Source: Conchocele bisecta
Taxonomy: Eukaryota; Mollusca; Bivalvia; Lucinida; Thyasiridae
Length of the DNA stretch: 64,000 bases
Assembly: GCA_029237695.1 (NCBI GenBank)
Contig: CM055275.1
Span: 8,630,899-8,694,898, forward strand
Direction: 5' to 3'
A model generated the notes under the pieces. That model was not told where the DNA came from. It saw nothing but the letters and a program-made list of their open reading frames with translations, and made no database searches. The translations under genes were made by a program, and so were the position numbers. Positions 1 to 9,787 of the stretch are shown in pieces; position 1 is the first letter of the stretch; each line of letters opens with the position of its first letter.

Positions 1-69
1 GACACTATAACAGAATACGTACTTTGAATCAGATGGATTCTGGAAATTTTAGTACTTGTTGTTGTTAGA
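1..69 (-). repeat. X-family element, truncated right end (X0)
   Basis: The segment 'tacgtactttgaatcagatg' followed by a TTGTTGTTGTT run matches the inner end of the X copies ending at 17025 and 61316. The terminal CACGTGATCA part is missing here, so the copy is cut both by the window edge and by local decay. No coding potential. Confidence 0.8.
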
Positions 70-142
70 TACAGGACCCGGTTCCGTTCAATTGAACTTC
101 TTTGTGGGATATTCCTCACAATGTATACACGAGTCATATATC

Positions 143-346
143 TATGGAAGCGTCCTGGTATAAGAGGAGATAATACGTCCTAATTAGGAGATAGTAACTC
201 CTAATTAGGAGCTAGTATCTCCTAATTAGGACTTACTATATACTAATTATTAGTTATTATCTCTTAATTAGGAGATAATAAGTCCTAATTAGGCGATAGT
301 ATCAGGAGATAAATATATTTTAACATTGGCACCAGGACGCTTCCAT
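143..346. mobile_element. B-family foldback with minisatellite arms (B1)
   Basis: The outer ends are inverted repeats (GGAAGCGTCCTGG at the left, CCAGGACGCTTCC at the right). Between them lies a tandem array of CCTAATTAGGAGATAGTA-like units, each itself palindromic around CCTAATTAGG. Two further copies (3370-3601 and 10971-11366) have the same ends and core. This is a non-autonomous foldback element; no transposase is visible and the superfamily is unknown. Confidence 0.85.
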
Positions 347-697
347 ATATATCTTCCAGAGATCTCAGAAATAATGCAAATGTAGTGTTTCGGAACGGCC
401 ACAAGCCACCCCAAGTACACGCTAAGGCCATAGCAAGTTATTTCTGCATGCGCCAATCTTCACAATGGCTGTTTATGTTTTGCTTTCAGACAGCTTGAAT
501 AATGTGCATGGAATCGGGCGGATTGATAAGTTGAGCCTGAGCCATTTTACAGCTCAGGCTCGGACAATCAAGCAGCCCGATTGCGAGTTGAGATTGCTAA
601 TTATACGTTCAGAAACGCTGACACCTTAACGCTAGCTTAACGCAGACGGTTGTGTATTTATGATTGTTACGTCTTGGTTTCGGCAGCCACATACCTA
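347..697. other. Intergenic stretch with one hairpin
   Basis: No gene is supported. A hairpin with unequal spacers lies at about 515-582: 'gagcctgagc' pairs with 'gctcaggctc', and the outer TCGGGC pairs with GCCCGA. It is present once in the window, so I cannot assign it to a family. Confidence 0.5.
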
Positions 698-1268
698 TAG
701 TCTGTTTTACGAAAGCTGCCCAAATTTTACGGCTATATAGACAATTCAAAAACAATATTATTTTCGATGATATTAAATTAAAGGAACATTTAAGAATGAG
801 CCTTCTTTTTATTTCGTGAAATTCGGTCAAATATTGATTTTATTACGAAAAATTGATTTGTCTAATGGGAATTTAACATGGGGAAAAAAGTGGTAAGGAA
901 GTGTGGGAGGAGTCAAAAAACGAAAATTTTTGGAAATTGACTCCGAAACCTGACTAGATAGCTTGGATGTGATCTGACTAAAAAAAACAGAAGTTAAATT
1001 TTAAAAATCGGTCCAGTATTTCTAAAATTCAAAAAATGTCACCATGTTAAATCCCCATAGACATCTTCACTCCGTGAAGATGTCTATGGGGATTTAACAT
1101 GGGGAAATTGTTTTTTCGCAATAAAATCAATATTTGACCAAATTTCACGAAATAAAAAGAAGGCTCATGCTTCATTTTTACTTTAATTTAATATTATCAA
1201 AAGAAATCTTGTTTTTGAATTGTTTATATAGCCGTAAAATTTGGGCAGCTTTCGTGAAACAGACAGTA
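698..1268. mobile_element. C-family long-TIR element, complete (C1)
   Basis: About 570 bp, bounded by inverted repeats of about 140 bp: 'gtttcacgaaagctgcc'-type sequence at the left and 'ggcagctttcgtgaaac' at the right. A second perfect hairpin sits at about 1046-1104 around 'catagacatcttcac'. Short open frames in the arms (on either strand, containing FHEIKRRL) recur in every copy because they are read from the repeat, not because they encode a protein. Other copies: 58857-59430 and the split copy 53918-54289 / 57305-57493. Confidence 0.88.
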
Positions 1269-1272
1269 GTCA

Positions 1273-1390
1273 CAATTAAGGGAGAGGATTTATATAAGCT
1301 TGCTTTCAATCCAATCCCATTTGTATAGTACTGATTATGTTATTATTGATGTCATGCTTGTAACTGATATACAAATACAATATGTTTAAA
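1273..1390 (+). repeat. Interspersed repeat, inverted copy at 13733-13850
   Basis: The run from 'gggagaggatttatataagc' through AATCCCATTTGTATAGTACTG to AATATGTTTAAAC matches the reverse complement of 13733-13850 over roughly 115 bp with scattered mismatches. No inverted ends and no coding sense; class unknown. Confidence 0.7.
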
Positions 1391-1400
1391 CCAAGTTCTG

Positions 1401-1449
1401 TCTCTGTTAAGCGTCAGCGTGCGGGCAGGTTTTGAAAGTGGTTTTGAAA
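1401..1449 (+). repeat. Left direct duplication flanking I1 (about 48 bp)
   Basis: Begins TCTCTGTTAAGCG and ends TTTTGAAAGTGGTT. The same sequence recurs at 1602-1651 with a few mismatches, on the other side of the I1 hairpin. This looks like an unusually long target-site duplication; see also 39901-39950 and 40383-40432. Confidence 0.8.
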
Positions 1450-1464
1450 CCTACTATTCTCTAT

Positions 1465-1583
1465 CTATTTTCCTTATTTCTGAACCAAAGTATATGTTGT
1501 GACCACTCATTTGAACCGTCTCGGCGAGACGGTTCAAATGAGTGGTCACAACATATACTTCTGATGAGAAATAAAGAAATTCT
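1465..1583. mobile_element. I-family hairpin element (I1)
   Basis: A 119 bp near-perfect hairpin with arms containing 'gtatatgttgtgaccactca' and an apex around CGTCTCGGCGAGACGG. The same 119 bp unit occurs at 40210-40328, and a diverged relative at 35711-35795. It is bordered on the left by CCTACTATTCTCTAT and on the right by TGAGCCTTGCCGGATATT. Both borders are pieces of a G element, suggesting the copy moved together with fragments of a former G host. Confidence 0.85.
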
Positions 1584-1601
1584 TGAGCCTTGCCGGATAT
1601 T

Positions 1602-1651
1602 TCTCTGTTAAGCGCCCGCGTGCGGGTAGGTTTTGAAAGTGGTTCTGTGAA
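1602..1651 (+). repeat. Right direct duplication flanking I1
   Basis: Second copy of the 1401-1449 sequence, starting TCTCTGTTAAGCG and offset by 201 bp. It differs at about five positions, so the duplication is not brand new. Confidence 0.8.
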
Positions 1652-1961
1652 AAAACAAAACACACTGTGTATGCTATTTTACACTAGTTACTGGTGAAGG
1701 AATATGAAAACTGGTTTGGGGACCAATTCAAGTTTAAAATCCGTTCATGAATGTCCACTTAATAAGTTTAAGAAGAGTATTTGTTTTCTTCTTCTTTTTG
1801 CTAAATTTTGATGGCTAAAATTTAAATTTATGCTAAAAACTTCCTCATAATTTACCTTCGTTTTTGGCAAGGCCTTGTTTGTTTTTACCGGTTACGTAGC
1901 ATATGGCCACTGTAGTTCCTGATCAAATAGCACTCTCATGTTTTCTGATAACGATCTATAT

Positions 1962-2379
1962 CAAGGTGTATGATCATGTGGTACTAACAACAACAACAAG
2001 TACTGAAACTTCCAGATTCCATCTGATTCAAAGTACGTATTCTTTTATATTGTCCATATTACGTAACGGATTTTGATGAAATATGGCGCAGCAAACACGT
2101 CTTGTTCAGCTGCATTTGGTGGTCTCTGTATTTTCGCCCAAGCTTCTGTCCTTTTTGCAAAGAATCTATGTCCGTGTCTACCGACACGGAAATCGATTCT
2201 TCGTAAAAACGACATAAGTCTGGGCCGAAATCCATGGATCACCACATGCAGCTCTTGAAGACGCGTTTGCTGCGCAATATTTCATCAAAATCCGTTGCAT
2301 ATTAAGGACAATATCAAATAATACTTACTTTGGAGTGGGCGACGTTGTTGTTGTAGTAACCACGTGATCATGTACATTG
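1962..2379 (+). mobile_element. X-family MITE-like element (X1)
   Basis: Bounded by CAAGGTGTATGATCATGTGG at the left and CCACGTGATCATGTACATTG at the right, imperfect inverted repeats that in better copies read CAAGGTG-(T/C)ATGATCACGTGG. An internal palindrome surrounds 'gtgtctaccgacacgg' near 2172-2193, and ATATGGCGCAGCAAAC with an inverted partner lies further out. No transposase. Other copies: 16256-17025, 53200-53578 and 60723-61316. Confidence 0.88.
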
Positions 2380-2816
2380 TACGGAATCGTAGAGGGGCCA
2401 CATATACTCTTCCTTTTCAGCTGCGAGTGAGCAACTCGCCGCGGCGAGATAGCAACTGAAAAAGAAATTGTACGTGGCCCCTGTACGCTTCCGTAGTACT
2501 GTTTGTTAGTAAATGATGGATGTTTCATTGATTAAATAGCGAACGGTGCAGATTTTGATCAGACTGTGCGGAAGCACATGCTGATTTGGATCTACACTGG
2601 TCGCCAAGACCCATACGCCACATCTTTCCAGTCACAGCCACATTTTTACCTGAATTATAATGGGCTTCCACGTGTATCCCTTTAAATCCCTGACGTGTTC
2701 AGGGTAGTCCTCGAATGGAAACCGCCGACAGTGTACGAAACTGAGATTACTGATCTGCAATATGAAGAAAATACGATTTATAATTTCGTAAATGCAAAAC
2801 TAAAGTAAATTACATC
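2380..2816. other. Non-coding, degenerate clam-type repeat
   Basis: Around 2539-2660 the sequence 'gcagattttgatcagactg' and 'ttccagtcacagccaca' resembles units near 4380-4560 and 42630-42670. The last string provides the empty-site comparison for the J insertion at 4561. No gene seen. Confidence 0.5.
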
Positions 2817-3066
2817 TATCGTACGGAGTTCAGTGAAACTGTGGGCCGTAAAATGTTCGTAAGTGCAAACTTATGATAGTCTGTAAATGTCGCATTAACA
2901 ATGTTTTCGTGTAAACAATTATTAGATTTACATTTATTGAGCATAGGCTGCATATGCAGCCTATGCTCAATAAATGTAAATCCATCAATTCAAATTTCCA
3001 GAAGATCCTAAATTTGCACTTACGAACATTTTAGTCGTACGGAGTTCAGTGAAACTGGTCCCTGAA
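2817..3066. mobile_element. T-family MITE (T1)
   Basis: The ends are inverted repeats of the type CGTACGGAGTTCAGTGAAAC (partly eroded on the left), then AAAATGTTCGTAAGTGCAAA on both arms. A central palindrome around GCATAGGCTGCATATGCAGC lies at about 2936-2978. The better copy at 60408-60650 begins GGGGCCCGTTTCACTAAAC. Confidence 0.82.
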
Positions 3067-3086
3067 TCGCTAGACCCTACACATAT

Positions 3087-3345
3087 AGAGAATATCATGC
3101 TAGTGTCTTTTGATATCAAGTTTATCAGGCGAGGCAAGGAAACGCGTAGGAATTTCGAGACTTGCCGAGGATTTCTACCGTTTCCGAGTCGAGCCTGATA
3201 CAATTGATATCAATAGGCACTAACTTAGTAGTCTATTTATCACGTAACGTTTAGGCTACAGAATGAGCAAAGAACACGGACTTGTTTCTGTGACGTTATT
3301 CGGTCACGTCATATGATGCCGTCCGACCAATGAAATGTCAGATTT
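3087..3345 (+). mobile_element. G-family hairpin element, subfamily b (Gb1)
   Basis: Starts ATATAGAGAATA; arms 'ttttgatatcaagtttatca' and its imperfect complement; the right side of the hairpin closes near TAGTCTATTTATCACGT. The tail (TCACGT, GACGTTATTCGGTCACGTC) matches the tail of the inverted copy 30003-30290. The terminal design (ATAGAGAATA versus TATTCTATTTATC) is shared with the other G copies although the arm sequence differs. Confidence 0.75.
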
Positions 3346-3369
3346 CAATTTCGTATCTCCGATTTGGAC

Positions 3370-3601
3370 TCACTATCTCCTAATTAGGACTTAGTAACTC
3401 CTAATTAGGAGTTAGTATCTCCTAATTATGACTTACTATCTTCTAATTAGGACTTACTATCTCCTACTAAGGACTTACTATCTGGGTCAATGCTAAAAAT
3501 GTTTTATCTCCTAATAAGGAGATATTAATTCCTAATTAGGAGATAGTAAGTCCTAATTAGGAGATACTAAGTCCTAGCATTGGAACCAGGACGCTTGCAT
3601 A
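3370..3601. mobile_element. B-family foldback (B2)
   Basis: Tandem CTCCTAATTAGGACTTACTAT units with an interruption near 3485-3510, where the sub-terminal motif CAATGCTAAAAATGTTTTAT appears. It ends GCATTGGAACCAGGACGCTTGCAT, the B terminus. The left terminus is lost. Confidence 0.8.
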
Positions 3602-3802
3602 GCCAATACAAATATCGTTACCTGATAAAACAAAAGAAGTAAATCGCAGCATTATCATGCATGATTATTGATCTACACTCTTGATTACGGTATTAGGTAA
3701 TATATAGATACACTTGACTTCGATGAGAATTGCTTTATAAGAGTGATGTGATATATGAATATAACATAAGTGAATATCGTCTTGTTAATGTATACTATAT
3801 GT

Positions 3803-4045
3803 AGCATTGAGTTTCCATCTCCGCCATCTTTGTATGTACAAGCCATCGTACAGTTCGTGCGTGTGATACAAACAGCAAATAATATGACTGTCAAACAAAT
3901 ACAATTTGGTACAATACATAATAGACAGATAACAGAACGGCAAGCTATACATATTATGCCAGCAAACTATACGAAAGACGAGATATCTGAACATCTCTCC
4001 CATCAATCTCAAAATAAATTTCAACGTGTAAACTTTTCAATCTGA
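3803..4045 (+). CDS. Unassigned open frame, possible exon (weak)
   Basis: An open frame of about 80 codons ends at a TGA at 4043. It contains the stretch SLYVQAIVQFVRVIQ followed by a polar tail. It lies in a stretch I cannot assign to any repeat family of this window, and a possible acceptor (ATATGTAG) precedes it. I recognise no domain. A chance open frame is the simplest alternative, so this is reported only as a candidate. Confidence 0.15.
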   Translation, partial: SIEFPSPPSLYVQAIVQFVRVIQTANNMTVKQIQFGTIHNRQITERQAIHIMPANYTKDEISEHLSHQSQNKFQRVNFSI

Positions 4046-4560
4046 TGCACATCCTATGTTACTGTACACGTTACCCATAGGTAAAGCCATATTTAGTCGC
4101 ATAGTAGGTGAGTAGACACCAGGGACAATACACTCAGGTAACTGGATCTGATAGTGTTATCTCTTGTGGCGTTTGACACATACCACAACTAATATTAAAT
4201 ACACATACAACACATCTGGTGCAATATGTTGCAAAAACATTAATGAACAACGTGCTATGGTTTTTTTCCAATCACACGTATACACAAAGTCTGATTTCTG
4301 AAGAGTTTGTTATTCTACTGTAAACATGTATACTGTCATGTGTGACTGTGGCTGGATACATTGAACTTATGGCATTTGTGTCCAGTGTAGGTCCTGATCA
4401 AATAGCACACTCCTGTAGAATGATAACGATCGATAGTGCTTGTTAAAAGCATGACGGGTGTTTCATTAATGGAATGACGATAGTGCAGATCCTGATCAGA
4501 CTTTGCGGATGCTATTCTACAATATTAGCAAAACGCATAACCCCCATTTCTCCAGTCACA
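4046..4560. other. Non-coding stretch with degenerate repeat
   Basis: The piece 'ggtcctgatcaaatagcac' near 4390 is also found at about 1915-1935 and, inverted, near 32400. 'gatcctgatcagactttgcg' lies near 4490. These are fragments of a dispersed non-coding repeat; no gene is visible. Confidence 0.5.
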
Positions 4561-4877
4561 TATGGAACGCCAAATCTACATAAACTCAACTAATTAATGC
4601 TAGCTCTATATAATTAATGCTAACTCTAATTATATAGAGCTAGCAATAATTAGTTGAGTTTATGTAGATTCGGCGTTCCAGGAACGTCAAATCTACATAA
4701 ACTCAAATAATTAATACTAGCTCTAAATATGTAATGCTAGCTCTGGTAATACTTATTTGCGTTTATGTAGATTCGGCGTTCCAGGGAACGCCAAATCTAC
4801 ATAAACTCAAATAATTAATGCTAGCTCTAAATATCTAATGCCAGCTCTAATTATTTATGTGGATTTGGCGTTCCATA
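4561..4877. mobile_element. J array: three palindromic elements in tandem
   Basis: Three consecutive palindromes (4563-4680, 4681-4783, 4784-4875), each opening (T)GGAACG(C/T)CAAATCTAC and closing GTAGATT(T/C)GGCGTTCCA. The interiors share ATAAACTCAA and TAATGCTAGCTCTAA. The whole array is flanked by GTCACA on both sides, and the related sequence near 2628-2642 carries a single GTCACA, i.e. an empty site. The array therefore appears to have entered, or expanded within, a single 6 bp duplicated target. Confidence 0.85.
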
Positions 4878-4963
4878 GTCACAGCCACATATTAGCGTGT
4901 CATGGTTGGTTCATCCCATGTTATCGTGTGTCATATACCGTTTCAATGCAAATATAACGGGTG

Positions 4964-5461
4964 TTAAAGGCACAGGCATTCGGCGTGTTTCGGCTTTCAT
5001 CGGTATAACTCTCTATATATGAACAAGGCTTATAACTTTGATCGGACACGACCTCGTATCATAGCACAAGAATATGCTTAAAATTGTAATGTTCTATGCA
5101 TTCTATGTATTTCTGCAGGATATCGATAATTCTCAGATGATCATATGAACTTGCCACTACAATATTGACGTTAAAGCCTTAAACACATTGTTTCATTTGT
5201 TATGATTCGTGGTTGTGTCCGACCTAGGAAAAGGAGCTGTAATTCGATATTATTTGCATAAATATGTTCTAATATGTTATTTTAGCAAGATAACAATAAT
5301 TCTCAAATGGACATGTGCACTTTCCGCCAAAATCTTCACATTAGCGTTAATAAAATCGCAGAATGTGTTATGATACGAGGTCGTGTCCGACCAAAGTTAG
5401 TAGCCTTGTTCATATATAGTTATTCCGATAAAAGCCGAACACGTCGAATGTCTGTGGTTAA
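4964..5461. mobile_element. F-family TTAA-flanked element
   Basis: TTAA occurs at both boundaries (4964-4967 and 5458-5461). Inverted repeats of about 100 bp run inward: CACAGGCATTCGGCGTGTT at the left, AACACGTCGAATGTCTGTGG at the right, then TATATATGAACAAGGC and CGGACACGACCTCGTATCAT on the left arm. The interior also carries an imperfect direct duplication (about 5100-5224 and 5277-5392) containing GTGTCCGACC. TTAA target use is known for piggyBac-type transposases; none is encoded here. Confidence 0.8.
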
Positions 5462-6160
5462 AGGTACATGCCCACTCAGTAGGTTATGGTGTCAATATTT
5501 TTTTCCATATTGACGATTCGCGAGTTCATATTGGTCAGTGCCAGAACTACACTTTACCCGTCACATCGCAAAATAGTTCCTTCCAAATCACAACTAATTT
5601 CTTTATTTTATTTATATTTTGTACATGTTTTGAAGCGCATATACATTGCGAATGGTGTACGTATATAATAAAACGGTTGTTGGATTTGTATGTGGATATA
5701 TGCCACTCGTTCCTAAATTCACGCAATATCGCACGCTGCGGAACTCGTGCATATGTCCACATACAAATCAGATAACCTATAAATATAGGGAGACATAAAG
5801 TTTTGTATATTCTGTAGATATGACATTTTCTGCCAAAACAAACATTCATTCACCATTACCCCACGTATTGATTGGCATTATTGTATATCAGACGAAAATA
5901 TCCACATTGATATCAGGGGCGATGACCGCGTTTCCTTAAAATGTTAACGGACATATCTGTATATTCTGTCTATTTAGTTTTTGATGTGCATTGATCATTA
6001 CTTTATACTCTGTCGAAAATATTATTTGTTCAGGTGGCGCATTTAATTAGCATAAATAATTAAAGAAATATCATGCTTCATTTGCATATGAAAATAGCCT
6101 GATACCACTGCGAGTCACTATCAGTAAAACAAATATTACTAAATGATTATATCTGTAGAT
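5458..6160 (-). mobile_element. E-family TTAA element, broken (E1)
   Basis: An E terminus (AGGTACATGCCCACTCAGTA) starts directly after the TTAA that closes F. It is cut after about 30 bp; E-type interior then resumes at about 5777 in inverted order, with 'tatcaggggcgatgaccg' and the end of the core near 6160 ('actgcgagtcactatcagta'). A separate hairpin (about 5683-5770, ATTTGTATGTGGATATATGC with its complement) sits between. A rearranged, inactive copy. Confidence 0.72.
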
Positions 6161-6280
6161 TGCAGAGGTTCCAAGAAACACTGTAACGTATCTTTGTTTG
6201 GATCGCCATCTGAAAATTGCACCTTCTGCGGAACCTCTCTAAGACGAACAACGGAGTAGTTCTGCAATCATACTTTCATT

Positions 6281-6636
6281 ATAGGAATGAATGGCCTTTT
6301 TGTGGAATTTATCGGGGTATAAACTTTGAAAAGTCGCGGGAATACTGGACGAAGGCCGGAAGGCCTCGTCCAGTATTCTCGCGACTTTTCAAAGTTTATA
6401 TCCCCGATAAATTCCACAAAAATGCCATTCATTCCTTATAATTCCAGCATTTGAAATAAATTCATCAAGACAATGTGTTTATTTTCCATTTTCTTAAGAA
6501 TTATTTTAACTGCGCCTCACGGTTACGGAAAGTAGTTCAGCGTGGGAGTTTACTGGGATATAAATTTTGGACAGAGACTTGCTACCGGCCAATCAAATAT
6601 TAGGGAATTGTGTAAATATTTTTGTGCTGGAATTAT
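6281..6636 (+). mobile_element. A-family hairpin-plus-tail element (A1)
   Basis: 356 bp. The left two fifths form a long hairpin (ATAGGAATGAATGGCC... with apex GAAGGCCGGAAGGCCTCG, arms containing AATACTGGACGA). A unique tail with 'actgcgcctcacggttacgg' follows, ending GTGCTGGAATTAT. Copies: 7005-7363, 9346-9701, 14415-14750, 16320-16675 and the fragment 34012-34137. No coding capacity; the recurrent short frame reading NLEKSREYW comes from the hairpin arm. Confidence 0.9.
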
Positions 6637-6644
6637 GAGTAAGT

Positions 6645-6935
6645 GAACCTGCAGTTTAATTCATGCAGAACCAGTACAGACCGGCTGCAGGTCATGTACA
6701 AGTGCACAGCATCCATACGAATAGTGAAAGTAGGAGAGACTGGCCTGATGCTTTGATTTAACGACGGCACTGGCTCAATGACCTTGCATGTCGGACTAGG
6801 ACTAGGCTAGCACGAAGTTGTCTTGCGCAAGGACACGCCGAATCGGCCATTCGCAGCGGGTCGATGTGGGGTCTTCCGGTCCGCAGTACGATGCTCTACC
6901 TACTGAGCTAATTCGGTCACCAGTCCTTACTGGAT
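6645..6935 (-). mobile_element. tRNA-derived SINE (minus strand)
   Basis: Read on the minus strand, the element begins GACCGAATTAGCTCAGTAGG, a clear RNA polymerase III A box inside a tRNA-like D arm, followed by GCATCGTACTGCGGACCGG as the anticodon arm and a degenerate B box (CACATCGACCC). The body continues with GTGTCCTTGCGCAAGACAAC, a motif style I know from invertebrate SINE bodies. A short body fragment (CATCCATACGAATAGTGAAA) recurs at about 47370. No poly(A) tail is resolved because A1 abuts the 3' side. Confidence 0.7.
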
Positions 6936-6945
6936 GGGAAAACTA

Positions 6946-7004
6946 TTCATTTTCATTCATTCATTCATTCATTCATTCATTCATTCATTCATTCATTCAT
7001 TCAT
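6946..7004. repeat. (ATTC)n microsatellite, left block
   Basis: About 14 uninterrupted TTCA units directly left of A2. The translated HSFIHSFIH frame is an artefact of the repeat. Confidence 0.95.
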
Positions 7005-7363
7005 TATGGGAATGAATGGCATTTTTGTGGAATTTATCGGGGTATAAACTTGGAAAAGTCGCGGGAATACTGGACGAAGGCCGGAAGGCCTCGTCCAGTA
7101 TTCCCGCGACTTTTCCAAGTTTATATCCCCGATAAATTCAACAAAAAAGGCCATTCATTCCTTATAATTCCAGCATTTGAAATAAATTCATCAAGAAAAT
7201 GTGTTTATTTTCCGTTTTCTCAATAATTATTTTAACTGCGCCTCACGGTTACGGAAAGTAGTTCGGCATATGGGAGTTTACTGTGATATAAATTTTGGAC
7301 AGCGACTTGCTACGGACCAATCAAATGTTAGGGAATTGTGTAAATATTTTTGTGCTGGAATTA
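7005..7363 (+). mobile_element. A-family element inside an (ATTC)n tract (A2)
   Basis: Complete copy of A (hairpin 7005-7170, tail to GCTGGAATTAT). The same tetranucleotide repeat borders it on both sides. Either A2 landed in a pre-existing ATTC tract, or slippage from its GGAATGAATGG end seeded the repeat. Confidence 0.88.
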
Positions 7364-7508
7364 TTCATTCATTCATTCATTTCATTCATTCATTCATTCA
7401 TTCATTCATTCATTCATTCATTCATTACATTAATTCATTCATTCATTCATTCATTCATTCATTCATTCATTCATTCATTCATTCATTCATTCATTCATTC
7501 ATTCATTC
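7364..7508. repeat. (ATTC)n microsatellite, right block
   Basis: About 35 TTCA units with a few interruptions (near 7380 and 7430). Continues the motif on the far side of A2. Confidence 0.95.
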
Positions 7509-7848
7509 GGCTTATATTTAAGGGTGGGAATTGGCACAAACACTTTCCATACCCGGGGGGAAACTATTTAGTGTGTTCTAACGTTTATACTGCTAAGCGA
7601 GAAGTCGGTACACTGATTATATAGTCCAAACGGACGGCCTTATATACTCTACGTATTACATCTAATGTGTATTGCATCGGAATTACCGAATTTAACTGGT
7701 CCCCGTTGATTTGTCTAAATATTAATACGCACCAAGTAATATTTGATTTAAAATCTGAGGAACAGGTCATATCGTTACAACACAGGTGGATACAGCGTGG
7801 CAGGGATGGTAACATTGTGAACAAAATCCGAATGGTTAGAAATCTATG
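7509..7848. other. Non-coding stretch between ATTC tract and K1
   Basis: No gene, repeat family or hairpin recognised. Short overlapping open frames on both strands have no recognisable domain. Confidence 0.4.
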
Positions 7849-8150
7849 GAGCCCCGCATGGGACGTATACTTCTTTTTTTTATTAATTCTTTCCCACGAA
7901 ATAACAATTCGTTCCCTCAATTTAACAATTCGTTACCACGAATTAACAATTCGTTCCCTCAATTTAACAATTCGTTCCCACGAAATAACAATTCGATTCC
8001 TCAGGAACGAATTGTTAATTCGTGGGAACGAATTGTTATATCGTGGGAACGAATTGTTAATTTGAGAGAACGAATTGTTAAATTGAGGGAACGGACGAAT
8101 TAATTAAACAAATCCATGTCCCCTGCTAGGCTCCGTAGCAACCAGCATAA
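7849..8150. mobile_element. K-family foldback with minisatellite arms (K1)
   Basis: The left arm is a tandem array of AACAATTCGTTCCC-type units and the right arm the same units inverted (GGGAACGAATTGTTA), meeting near 8004. Outer ends carry GGAGCCCCGC at the left and the inverted GGCTCCGTAGC at the right. The same architecture on a larger scale is at 50486-51312. Confidence 0.85.
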
Positions 8151-9345
8151 AGTCCGAGAAATAAAAAATGCCATGAACAAACCAAATCTACTCTAATTTT
8201 TTTTCAATAATAATAATAGGCATTTAGAGCTGATTTTTTGTTTCCATTGTAAAAAAGTAAATATAGCCATGAAAAGATAAAAAGTCGCCCCTATAGACCG
8301 ATCAGTACAATAAATATACATCTACAGAGACCATTTTGTATTGTAATTGCAATTTTTATTTCGCTGCCTATCTGTTGGTTTCTAAACATAATTAACATAA
8401 TCAGGATTGTGTAGCCACGTTTCCACCCCTGCCACGTTTAATCCACCCGTGTGCAGAAAGTGATGCAACATATTACAAAGTGTTGCGTTTGAAAAAGAAC
8501 GGAAAATGCGACGCAGAACATAAAATTATGACACACTGTAATGCAACGAACTTGTATCTGTTCGCTCATCCCACTTGACCAAACTGGAGTAACATATTTG
8601 AACATGTCGATATTATTATAGCATTTACTTAGCATATTACTTGTTACATGCATATCCATTGTGTCATATATATGTTCGTGTTATATATACCTCATGTCGT
8701 CATATGTATATGACCTGAGTGAATATAAACGAATTTGAAGAGAAAAAAAACATTAAAGGACAGCTAGTGTAGTGTTGCTGGGATTTAATTAACAAAACTC
8801 AAGTCCATCTAAAATTCTTTCTTAATAGTTCAATTAATTTAAGTTTATTAAGCTATCTAAAGTTTCTAAATAAAGTTAACATTTACTGTGATTCCCTACT
8901 TCGCGTTGTGCGTCTATACTTCGGGTTGTGCGTGGCTGTCCTGATAAACCAGTCTTTTATGCCCTTGGTCAACGTCCTCCTACTGATAATCAGCGCCATC
9001 TGAATACATCATCAGCAACCAATAGAATCTAAGGGACTAGGGCGTATCGTATCAATAATAGAATCCAATGGGATTGAAGTAGAATGATGCAATCCTTGAC
9101 ATTTGATAATGTCACCAATTTGGGAAAGGTTTGATGTGTCGCAAGATAAATAGGTGTATCAAATGATTCCCATTAGCCGTTCTTTATATGGCTTACTTTA
9201 CCAAGATAAACTATCGCCACCTGCTGCCATCAAATTGTCAATCATTCACGTGCATTGTCAGTACAACTACCAGATGTTAAATGGCATTCCCATAAAACAG
9301 CTCGCAGTCGAAACACGGATGCTGTCATACAGCATCCACATGATA
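8151..9345. other. Non-coding; LINE-type 3' tail near 8660-8750
   Basis: Near 8680-8745 'acctcatgtcgtcatatg' and 'tgacctgagtgaatataaacg' match the tail at 39600-39686 ('tgacctgagtgaataaacga'), probably the 3' end of a LINE family. The rest shows no gene or repeat I can name. Confidence 0.5.
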
Positions 9346-9701
9346 ATAATTCCAGCACAAAAATATTTACACAATTCCCTAACATTTGATTGGTCCGTAG
9401 CAAGTCTCTGTCCAAAGTTTATATCCCAGTAAACTCCCATGCCGAACTACTTTCCGTAATCGTCAGGCGTAGTTAAAATAATTCTAAAGAAAACGGAAAA
9501 TAAACACATTTTCTTGATGAATTTATTTAAAATGCTGGAATTATAAGGAATGAATGGCCTTTTTGTTGAATTTATCGGGGATATAAACTTGGAAAAGTCG
9601 CGGGAATACTGGACGAGGCCTTCCGGCCTTCGTCCAGTATTCCCGCGACTTTTCCAAGTTTATACCCCGATAAATTCCACAAGAAGGCCATTCATTCCTA
9701 T
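9346..9701 (-). mobile_element. A-family element (A3)
   Basis: Inverted copy: begins ATAATTCCAGCACAAAAATA and ends with the hairpin CCATTCATTCCTAT. Full length, and lies close to the 3' side of the DUF1647-like exon, presumably within its intron. Confidence 0.9.
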
Positions 9702-9787
9702 AATATTATACATCCGAAACTTAGCATCTGCAAAGGAGGCTACAATGTTACACTATATGTACACACGAAATGAATAAAAGAAAACAC

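Noticed and set aside
7201..7624. Open frames with repeated HSFIHSFI
   Set aside because: They are translations of the (ATTC)n microsatellite and A2, not protein genes.
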